A stretch of DNA of 5,131 bases from NCBI GenBank assembly GCA_003152975.1, contig PMBP01000270.1, forward strand, positions 728-5,858. Direction: 5' to 3'. The DNA comes from Phycisphaerales bacterium (GTDB lineage Bacteria > Planctomycetota > Phycisphaerae > Sedimentisphaerales > Anaerohalosphaeraceae). The position numbers were made by a program, and so were the translations under genes. Positions 1 to 4,665 of this stretch are shown here, piece by piece (the first letter of the stretch is position 1; each line of letters opens with the position of its first letter). The notes below the pieces were generated by a model that was not told the DNA's origin, did no database searches, and saw only the letters and a list, made by a program, of their open reading frames with translations.

Positions 1-63
1 GTGGACGAGGCCATCGAGCGGATCAATCGCGCCCTGGCCGAGGCCCCGAAGCCGCAGGCCTGA
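1..63 (+). CDS. 3' end of an unidentified gene (partial)
   Basis: The first 20 codons of the window read VDEAIERINRALAEAPKPQA and end at TGA (61-63). The gene starts outside the window; the GTG at position 1 is just the edge and not a claimed start. The frame is chosen because its stop lies 15 bases before a strong intrinsic terminator. The tail looks like an amphipathic helix (EAIERINRALAEA) with a short Pro-rich end. Such an ending is common in, for example, fold-type I PLP aminotransferases, but this is too little sequence to identify a family. The other two forward frames are also open here, so the frame choice is an inference. Confidence 0.6.
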   Translation: MDEAIERINRALAEAPKPQA

Positions 64-68
64 TCGTC

Positions 69-121
69 AAACAATTTTGCGGGGCGTACGGATTTCCCGT
101 ATGCCTCGCATTGTTTCTATT
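69..121 (+). terminator. Rho-independent terminator after the first gene
   Basis: A 13-pair stem is formed by 79-91 (GCGGGGCGTACGG) and 97-109 (CCGTATGCCTCGC), with two G-U pairs and the 5-base loop ATTTC. AAACAAT (69-75) and ATTGTTT (110-116) are also exactly complementary, so the stem can extend past a TTT bulge. The T-rich tail ATTGTTTCTATT follows directly. It lies just after the stop at 63 and ends transcription before the acetyltransferase gene. That gene therefore probably has its own promoter in the short AT-rich stretch 117-150, where TATATT (139-144) is a possible -10 but no good -35 is seen. Confidence 0.82.
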
Positions 122-150
122 ACCTATTTCCTAAATCCTATATTCTGCCC

Positions 151-155
151 GGAGG
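151..155 (+). promoter_or_regulatory. Ribosome binding site fixing a TTG start
   Basis: GGAGG lies 4 bases before TTG at 160. It supports the TTG start of the acetyltransferase. The family N-terminus (F-T-I-R-x-A, then D-V-P-E-I) also begins exactly there, and no ATG or GTG in frame near this point would keep the first beta strand. Confidence 0.7.
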
Positions 156-159
156 CCCC

Positions 160-633
160 TTGTTTACGATCCGTGATGCGGTTGCGACCGATGTGCCGGA
201 GATCCTGGCCATGATCCGCGAACTGGCCGACTACGAGCGTCTTTCGCACCAGGTCGTCGCCACGACCGACTCCCTCACCGCGTCCCTCTTCGGCCCCAAT
301 TCCTGTGCCCAGGCCATGATCGCCGAAGTCGAGGGCCGGCCCGCGGGGTATGCCCTGTTCTTTGCCACCTTCTCCTCGTTCGTCGGCAGGCCGGGATTGT
401 TTGTCGAGGATGTCTTCGTTCGCCCGCGGTTTCGCCGGCAGGGGATTGGCAAGGAATTCTTCCATCGCCTGGCCCAGCGAGCCATCGAGCGGGATTGCGG
501 CCGGATGGAGTTCAGCGTCCTCGACTGGAACAAACCGGCCCTGGATTTCTACCAAACACTCGGCGCCGTCGCCCTGACCGACTGGACGATTCATCGTTTC
601 ACCGGCGAATCGCTCCTTCGCCTGGCCGAATGA
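160..633 (+). CDS. GNAT N-acetyltransferase, spermidine/diamine (SSAT) type
   Basis: This 157-residue cytosolic protein is a complete GNAT fold and is expected to transfer acetyl from acetyl-CoA to a primary amine. The acetyl-CoA loop is R92-R-Q-G95-I-G97, matching R/Q-x-x-G-x-G/A. It is preceded by the strand LFVEDVFVRP (80-89), which matches the LYLEDFFV strand of human SSAT1. The block SVLDWNKPALDFYQTLGA (119-136) matches the SSAT region V-x-E/D-W-N-x-P-x-x-x-F-Y-x-x-x-G-A; Y131 corresponds to the general-acid tyrosine of SSAT. The length is normal for the family. From this I infer a polyamine, thialysine or similar small-amine substrate; the sequence does not fix which. It follows a terminator and is convergent with the next gene (6 bases between stops), so it is probably a single-gene unit. 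Translation starts at TTG. The GNAT call is firm and the substrate class moderate. Confidence 0.93.
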   Translation: MFTIRDAVATDVPEILAMIRELADYERLSHQVVATTDSLTASLFGPNSCAQAMIAEVEGRPAGYALFFATFSSFVGRPGLFVEDVFVRPRFRRQGIGKEFFHRLAQRAIERDCGRMEFSVLDWNKPALDFYQTLGAVALTDWTIHRFTGESLLRLAE

Positions 634-639
634 TCGGGG

Positions 640-1371
640 CTAAGCCGGAGTTTCCCCAGGCCGGGGTTGGGTCAGGAATGTCCACACCTCGTTGGATGCG
701 AATTGTTCCACCGGCTGCAGATAGGATTCCGGCTCGATTTTCTGGTCGGCGGTGATCGGCCGGGGCTTGGGCCATACGAACAGCGTGTCCACCAGCAGCT
801 TGCGCTGTTCGAGCAAAAACGATTCGATCCGAATCTCAATCGACCGCGGCTCCTCCGTCCCGATTGCGTGCGGCGGGATCAATAGGCGCAATCCCCCTCC
901 GGCTACCGGCCGGTTGCCGAGGCACCGAAAATCCTGCCCCGACTGATTCAGTCGGGTTTCCCACAGGTACTGGAACGCGTGCGCCTGTGAGCTGTAGAGG
1001 TGATGAATGCGGGCGGTGGCCTGGATAATCAGAAGGTGATCGACGGGAAAGATTTTGCGATAGGCCGACAACACCGCCGACGCATCGCGACAAAACAGGT
1101 CCACATCGTACGAGGGATTGTTGGCCAGGACCTGGATGCCCGTCAACTGCGGGCCCGGCGTCTCGAACTTCACCTGCAGATGCGACGGTTCCCCCCGCGT
1201 CAACACAAACGATCCCGGCCGGGTGTTGGTCTGCCCGAATTCCAGCCCCTGGTCCAGCATCGCCTTCTGCAGATCGACCGTCCGGGCCGACTCGGTCGTC
1301 CACGGGCAGGCGATCACCAACCCAAGCTGAAAATGCACGAAGGTCCGCGATTCACGATTGATCGGTTCCAT
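640..1371 (-). CDS. Hypothetical protein, 243 residues, family not recognised
   Basis: I choose ATG at 1371 (MEPINRES...) because AAAGGAA (1378-1384, minus strand) precedes it by 6-7 bases and a promoter lies just upstream. A longer in-frame start at 1428 would lie upstream of that promoter's -10 and -35 boxes. The protein has no signal peptide, membrane helix or cofactor motif that I can see. It alternates predicted strands and helices: a beta-rich N-terminal half (HFQLGLVIACPW, SFVLTRGEPSHLQVKFETP), a helix near 115-125 (SAVLSAYRKIF), a strand/helix LLIIQATARIHHLY, and a C-terminal strand-helix-strand (SIEIRIESFLLEQRKLLVD, then TLFVWPKPRP). The layout is faintly like sporadically distributed two-domain proteins such as TIGR04255, but no diagnostic motif supports that. 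Codon use resembles its neighbours. It is divergent from the filament operon, which does not by itself show a shared role. Confidence 0.85.
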   Translation of the reverse strand: MEPINRESRTFVHFQLGLVIACPWTTESARTVDLQKAMLDQGLEFGQTNTRPGSFVLTRGEPSHLQVKFETPGPQLTGIQVLANNPSYDVDLFCRDASAVLSAYRKIFPVDHLLIIQATARIHHLYSSQAHAFQYLWETRLNQSGQDFRCLGNRPVAGGGLRLLIPPHAIGTEEPRSIEIRIESFLLEQRKLLVDTLFVWPKPRPITADQKIEPESYLQPVEQFASNEVWTFLTQPRPGETPA

Positions 1372-1706
1372 AGGAAATTCCTTTCTCCCCCTATTATATC
1401 CAGTCCCCGCAAAATATCCACCCTCCATCTTGCGGCAAGAGACTTCGATTATCGGACGACGACTCGGCCGATCAAAATCGTTTTCGCGACCCTTGCCAAC
1501 GCGATTGATAACCTGTACCGATTATCCGGTTTGTAGGGTGGAAGGGACCATTGTTTGTGGCCGACAAGTCCGGAAATATCGCCCCGGATGGCCGTACTTC
1601 GTACAAAAAAATACTCCGCTGTTCCAGCAAGAATTCACCAAACCCGCAGCGCGATGTATCCGAAAGGAACGCTGTATGTCCGATCGTGTTTCCTTTGAGG
1701 GAATCG
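1372..1706. other. Divergent intergenic region with no gene of usual size
   Basis: These 335 bases separate the divergent starts at 1371 and 1707. They hold the minus-strand promoter, the candidate leader peptide (1676-1720) and small repeats: CGATTATCGG (1446-1455) and CGATTATCCGG (1519-1529) share an 8-base direct repeat; GATAA (1507-1511) and TTATC (1522-1526) form a spaced inverted repeat; GTAC-TTC-GTAC occurs at 1594-1604. For a plus-strand promoter of the operon, TTGCCA (1493-1498) and TTGATA (1505-1510) are good -35 look-alikes, but neither has a matching -10 at 16-18 bases. The operon promoter therefore remains unplaced. It may use another sigma factor. Confidence 0.6.
1393..1420 (-). 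promoter_or_regulatory. Sigma-70-like promoter of the minus-strand gene
   Basis: Read on the minus strand, a -35 box TGGATA (1415-1420; 4 of 6 to TTGACA) and a perfect -10 box TATAAT (1393-1398) are separated by 16 bases. Transcription would start near 1386, leaving a leader of about 15 bases that contains the ribosome binding site before ATG at 1371. The downstream stretch 1372-1382 is an inverted repeat (AGGAA-A-TTCCT) that overlaps the ribosome binding site and could be an operator, but that is speculative. Confidence 0.65.
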
Positions 1707-1720
1707 ATGCAAACTTTTGA
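1676..1720 (+). CDS. Possible 14-residue leader peptide overlapping gspF
   Basis: ATG at 1676 follows AAAGGAA (1663-1669) with 6 bases between and opens a frame reading MSDRVSFEGIDANF, ending at TGA 1718-1720. Its last 14 bases overlap the first codons of the GspF gene in another frame, so ribosomes ending there could restart at ATG 1707 (translational coupling). The peptide has no run of one amino acid that would suggest classical attenuation. The spacing is good, but a 14-codon frame with a site like this can arise by chance, so this is a candidate only. Confidence 0.3.
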   Translation: MSDRVSFEGIDANF

Positions 1721-2915
1721 ATTTATTGCGTGGGATACCTTTGGCAATCGCCATGCGGGCGTCAAGCAGGCCGGCAGCGAAGATGATGTGATCGCGTCGC
1801 TGCGGGAGCTGAACCTCACGCCCGTATCAATTCGGACGATGGTCGCAACGGACGCGCCGAAGACCCAGACGATCCGCTATAAGCGAGTCAAGTCGCAGGA
1901 TCTGGCGACCTTCTGCTGGCAGTTGAGCACCATGCTCGATGGCGGCCTGGGGATCACCACGGCGATCCAGACCGTCGCGACCGAGATGGATAACCGGTAT
2001 TTCGAGGCCTGCCTGCGGCATATCTCGTCGATGCTGGAATCGGGCAAGCCGATCTCCGAGTGCGTCAAGGAATACCCGAAGGTCTTCAACACCCTGTCCT
2101 GCGCGATGATCCACGCCGGCGAGCGCGGCGGGTCGATGACCCAGTCTTTGCAGCGTCTGGCCGTCTATTACGAAAACCGCGACAAGCTGGCCCGAAAGGT
2201 CAAGGGGGCGATGGCCTACCCGATTTTCGTGGTCGTCTTCATCGTGCTGATCGTGATCGCGCTGATGACCTTCATCATCCCGCGCTTCCAGACGATGTTC
2301 GACATGATGCACGGCAAGCTTCCCGCCTTCACGAAGGGATTCATGGCCGTCTATCACGGCATCGCCTCCAACGCCGTGTATATCGTGGTGGGGCTGGCGG
2401 CCGTGGTTCTGTCAACCGTGCTGTACGGCAAGACCAAAACCGGCCACCTTCGCCTGGGCCGAATCGCGCTGGCGGTTCCGCTCTTCGGCAAGCTCAAGCT
2501 GCAGGCCTTCGTGGCGGTGTTCTGCAAGACGCTGGGCACGCTGATTGCGTCGGGAGTCTCCGTGCTCGACGCCTTCGATATCCTTACCAACATGACGACC
2601 AACGAGGTGCTTCGCAGCGGCATCCGCCAGACGCGGGAGCGGTTGACGGAGGGCTCGAGTATCTCGGTGAGCATGGCAGCCAGCCGGTTTTTCCCCGATG
2701 TGGCCGTCAAGATGGTCCAAATCGGCGAGCAGAGCGGCTCATTGTCCAGCGTCCTGGACAAGACCAGCGATTATTATGAACGGAAAGTCGATGCGATGAT
2801 CTCGACGCTGCTGGGGCTGATGGAGCCGATTATGATCATCAGCGTCGGCTCGATTGTGCTGGTGGTGATTCTGGCGATGTATCTGCCGATCTTTTCGATG
2901 TCGGCGAATGGATAA
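1707..2915 (+). CDS. gspF: GspF/PilC-family inner-membrane platform protein
   Basis: This 402-residue integral membrane protein is expected to be the platform on which the cytoplasmic ATPase drives assembly of the pilin or pseudopilin filament. The N-terminus (FEFIAWDTFGNRHAGV, then a helix DDVIASLRELNLTPVSI) is the family's usual opening. Two tandem T2SSF repeats follow, at about 66-190 and 267-392. Each carries the paired motif: MIHAGERGGSM (134-144) and MVQIGEQSGSL (336-346). Hydrophobic helices lie near 171-191, 223-240 and 370-394. Length is typical (about 400). ATG 1707 has GAGGG (1697-1701) 5 bases upstream; the frame stays open back to a TTG at 1551, but those 52 extra residues look like no part of the family. 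It is the first gene of the operon, 105 bases before the major prepilin. The ATPase gene that often sits beside it is absent here. Whether the system is type II secretion or type IV pilus cannot be told from this gene. Confidence 0.96.
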   Translation: MQTFEFIAWDTFGNRHAGVKQAGSEDDVIASLRELNLTPVSIRTMVATDAPKTQTIRYKRVKSQDLATFCWQLSTMLDGGLGITTAIQTVATEMDNRYFEACLRHISSMLESGKPISECVKEYPKVFNTLSCAMIHAGERGGSMTQSLQRLAVYYENRDKLARKVKGAMAYPIFVVVFIVLIVIALMTFIIPRFQTMFDMMHGKLPAFTKGFMAVYHGIASNAVYIVVGLAAVVLSTVLYGKTKTGHLRLGRIALAVPLFGKLKLQAFVAVFCKTLGTLIASGVSVLDAFDILTNMTTNEVLRSGIRQTRERLTEGSSISVSMAASRFFPDVAVKMVQIGEQSGSLSSVLDKTSDYYERKVDAMISTLLGLMEPIMIISVGSIVLVVILAMYLPIFSMSANG

Positions 2916-2929
2916 AAATGTAAACCAGG

Positions 2930-2960
2930 CACGAAAACCATTCGGTCGTGATCGTATTTT
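2930..2960 (+). promoter_or_regulatory. Hairpin with T-run in the gspF-prepilin gap
   Basis: CACG (2930-2933) pairs with CGTG (2947-2950) and ACC (2937-2939) with GGT (2944-2946), leaving an AAA bulge and the loop ATTC. A T-rich stretch TATTTT (2955-2960) follows 4 bases later. It could be a weak or partial terminator, or an RNA processing or stability element that lets the downstream prepilin be expressed at a different level from the platform protein. The stem is short and bulged, so full termination is unlikely. Confidence 0.4.
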
Positions 2961-2975
2961 GTACCAAGGTGGTAC
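2961..2975 (+). repeat. Perfect inverted repeat GTACCA-AGG-TGGTAC
   Basis: The arms GTACCA (2961-2966) and TGGTAC (2970-2975) are exact reverse complements around a 3-base loop. The same hexamers recur as the palindrome TGGTACCA (3014-3021) between the ribosome binding site and start codon of the prepilin gene. Either arm of this hairpin could therefore pair instead with the start region, which would cover the start codon. This is a visible sequence relationship; regulatory use is inference. Confidence 0.5.
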
Positions 2976-3020
2976 AGGCGGCCGATTCGGAGATCGTCGA
3001 GGATTTTAGGAGATGGTACC

Positions 3021-3422
3021 ATGACGCGTAAGGGCTTTACACTGATCGAACTGATGGTTGTCATTTTGATTGTCGGCATCCTGGCGGCGGCGTCGATTCC
3101 GTTGATGCGTGGCCGCGTGGATTCCGCCAAGTGGTCTGAGGCAAACGCGACGGCCGGCACGGTCCGTTCGGCCGTTCGGGTGTATTTCGCCGAGACCGGC
3201 AGTTCAGCCGCCATCATCGGCAAGCTGGATGTCGCTTCGATTCAAACGGCTTTGGGTTTCAGTGCCGCGGACCTGACGGGAACCTACTTTGTTCCGGGTG
3301 ACTATCAGATCACGGCCGTGGACGCTACGGGCAAGGCCACGATTACCGCGACCGGGTCCGTGGCCGGCGCCCCGACGGGCACCTATACCCTGAAAGCCGA
3401 TGGTACATGGGTCAAGAGTTAG
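3021..3422 (+). CDS. GspG/PilA-like prepilin, probable major filament subunit
   Basis: This 133-residue protein has a short basic leader MTRKG, then FTLIELMVVILIVGILAAAS. The prepilin peptidase would cut after G5, leaving N-methylated Phe at +1 and the conserved Glu at +5 of the mature protein. A long N-terminal helix (to about residue 60, AKWSEANATAGTVRSAVRVYF) anchors the subunit in the inner membrane and later packs the filament core. The small C-terminal domain (61-133) is rich in Thr, Ala and Gly and has no cysteine, so no disulfide loop of the PilA kind is present. TAGGAG (3007-3012) precedes ATG by 8 bases. Its position right after the platform gene and ahead of minor prepilins supports a major subunit. 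It lacks the calcium-site ending I would expect of a classical GspG, so a type IV pilus-like role is equally possible. Confidence 0.93.
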   Translation: MTRKGFTLIELMVVILIVGILAAASIPLMRGRVDSAKWSEANATAGTVRSAVRVYFAETGSSAAIIGKLDVASIQTALGFSAADLTGTYFVPGDYQITAVDATGKATITATGSVAGAPTGTYTLKADGTWVKS

Positions 3423-3441
3423 TCTGCCGGGGATATCCTCA

Positions 3442-3467
3442 GTCGGTGTACCGACAACTCCGTTGTC
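3442..3467 (+). repeat. Two overlapping, mutually exclusive hairpins
   Basis: GTCGG (3442-3446) pairs with CCGAC (3451-3455) around TGTA. GACAAC (3453-3458) pairs with GTTGTC (3462-3467) around TCC. They share GAC (3453-3455), so only one can form fully at a time. They lie in the 69-base gap between the major prepilin and the next prepilin gene. No T-run follows, so they are not an intrinsic terminator. A role in 3'-end protection of the major pilin message or in lowering downstream expression is possible. Confidence 0.4.
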
Positions 3468-3491
3468 CTGATTGGATAGAGATGGATCGGC

Positions 3492-3959
3492 ATGAATCGG
3501 CGTAAACGACAATTTCGGGCGGGTGTGACCCTTGTGGAAGTGGCCGTGGCGATCGTCGTCCTGGCGATCGCCTCGATCGGCGCGATTAACTATCAGTATC
3601 ACGCCACCCGCCAAGGACTGGTCGCGCGGTCCGAGATCACGGCCACCCGCGTGGCGCAGCTTCTGCTGGAAGACTGGAAGAGCCGCGGCGGAGACGAAAC
3701 CTACGATCCGGCCGATCTGGGCCTGGGCTTTACCGACATGCAGGCCGCCGACTGGTACAAGATCACGGTGGACAACCTGCCGATGTCGGTGAACCTCCAG
3801 TGGACGGATGTGGCGCAGGATGTCGCTGCGGGAGTCACGCTGCGGCAAATCCGCGTGGAGTTTCGATGGCGGGTGGACCGTACCGACGGCGCGATCCGCG
3901 ACATCGACCCGAAGTATGTCATGACGACGCTGGTTCGCCGCGACCAATCCTCCGGATAG
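3492..3959 (+). CDS. GspI/PilV-like minor prepilin
   Basis: This 155-residue protein has a longer basic leader (MNRRKRQFRAG), then VTLVEVAVAIVVLAIASIGA. The cut is expected after G11, giving Val rather than Phe at +1 and Glu at +5 (residue 16). The hydrophobic helix runs to about residue 33. A soluble beta-rich domain follows (DWYKITVDNLPMSVNLQW, LRQIRVEFRWRVD), ending in the pattern strand, Arg-rich loop, strand (YVMTTLVRR) common in GspI/PilV-like proteins. The start has only a weak ribosome binding site (GATGGA, 3481-3486), which fits a low-abundance tip protein beside a highly made major subunit. It lies 69 bases after the prepilin and 17 before the GspJ-like gene, in the usual I-then-J order. 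The I-type assignment rests on order, length and style and is less certain than the prepilin call. Confidence 0.9.
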   Translation: MNRRKRQFRAGVTLVEVAVAIVVLAIASIGAINYQYHATRQGLVARSEITATRVAQLLLEDWKSRGGDETYDPADLGLGFTDMQAADWYKITVDNLPMSVNLQWTDVAQDVAAGVTLRQIRVEFRWRVDRTDGAIRDIDPKYVMTTLVRRDQSSG

Positions 3960-3976
3960 GTGCGGCGAGAGGAACG

Positions 3977-4651
3977 ATGATGTTTGCGAACCGAAAACGA
4001 TACCGGGGCGTCACACTGATAGAGGTGGTCGTGACGATGGCGGTGGCGGCAATTCCGTTGCTGGCGGTGGGAACGCTGCTGGTCGGTGCCCAGAATAGCT
4101 GGGAACAGACCTACGCCAGCGTCCACAAGCCCGTGCGGGAAAACGCGTCGATTCTGACGACCGCCTTCACGACCGTCGGTCGCAAATCCAACCGGTCCCT
4201 GTATTTTGTCTATAAGGTCAACAATGGCGCCTTTACCGTCGCCACCCCGCCCAACGGCAGCACGCTGGCTGACGGCCAGGCCGTGGAGTTCCGCTACTGG
4301 GCCGACGGTTTCGACGAGGGCTCAACGAGCCTCAAAACGCTGGAAACCACGAATACCGGAACCGATTATGCCCTGTTTTACCTGGATGGAACGATCCTGA
4401 AGGTCGATTACGGAAAAGTGGTCGCCGATGTCGGCGGGGTGTCCGGCGGACAGAGAAACCAGGCCAACAAGACCTCGACGGTCATCCTGGCCGAAAATGT
4501 CGATGTCCAGACCAACAACAAGATCTTCAGCCATACGGTGATCAGCGGGGCCGGGCAGGGATGTATCCGGCTGAATGCGACCTTGAAAGACGGCAGCGTT
4601 AAGGTTGAGATCAAAACGGCGACATTATGCCGCGCGTGCTGGCCGCGGTGA
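3977..4651 (+). CDS. GspJ/PilW-like minor prepilin
   Basis: This protein has 224 residues from ATG 3977; ATG 3980 is equally possible and sits better (6 bases) behind AGAGGA (3968-3973). The leader MMFANRKRYRG precedes VTLIEVVVTMAVAAIPLLAV. The expected cut is after G11, with Val at +1 and Glu at +5. The sequence then runs SWEQTYASVHKPVRENASIL, the helix extension seen in J/W-type minor pilins, into a large beta-rich periplasmic domain with repeated F-x-Y, VDYGKVV and SVKVEIKTAT strands. At over 200 residues it is the largest complete prepilin here, as expected for GspJ. It probably joins the GspI-like protein in the tip complex. Odd: the last residues are LCRACWPR, a C-x-x-C followed by Trp, plus C196. 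The stop lies 14 bases before the start I prefer for the next gene. Confidence 0.9.
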   Translation: MMFANRKRYRGVTLIEVVVTMAVAAIPLLAVGTLLVGAQNSWEQTYASVHKPVRENASILTTAFTTVGRKSNRSLYFVYKVNNGAFTVATPPNGSTLADGQAVEFRYWADGFDEGSTSLKTLETTNTGTDYALFYLDGTILKVDYGKVVADVGGVSGGQRNQANKTSTVILAENVDVQTNNKIFSHTVISGAGQGCIRLNATLKDGSVKVEIKTATLCRACWPR

Positions 4652-4665
4652 GACGGAATGCAAAG

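Noticed and set aside
124..594. Long minus-strand open frame opposite the acetyltransferase gene
   Set aside because: It is antisense to a clearly recognised gene. Its composition (Gly, Arg, Asp rich) is the usual shadow of GC-rich coding DNA.
654..666. CCCC-AGGCC-GGGG hairpin near the convergent gene ends as a terminator
   Set aside because: The stem is only four pairs, lies inside the end of the minus-strand gene and has no proper T-run on either strand.
1551..1706. In-frame 52-residue N-terminal extension of the GspF protein from TTG 1551, behind AAGGGA
   Set aside because: The extension is unlike any GspF N-terminus, is hydrophilic with scattered Cys, and the internal ATG 1707 has a good ribosome site and matches the family start.
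2916..3020. Cyclic-di-GMP (GEMM) riboswitch, suspected because such switches often precede pilin genes
   Set aside because: The conserved GEMM core elements and the two-helix layout with a tetraloop receptor are not visible. Only short hairpins are present.
3431..3438. GGATATCC palindrome after the prepilin stop as an operator
   Set aside because: A lone 8-base palindrome is expected by chance, and there is no promoter beside it.
3204..3947. Long minus-strand open frame across two prepilin genes
   Set aside because: It is antisense to two prepilins with clear cleavage motifs, has no recognisable domain and shows His/Arg-rich shadow composition.
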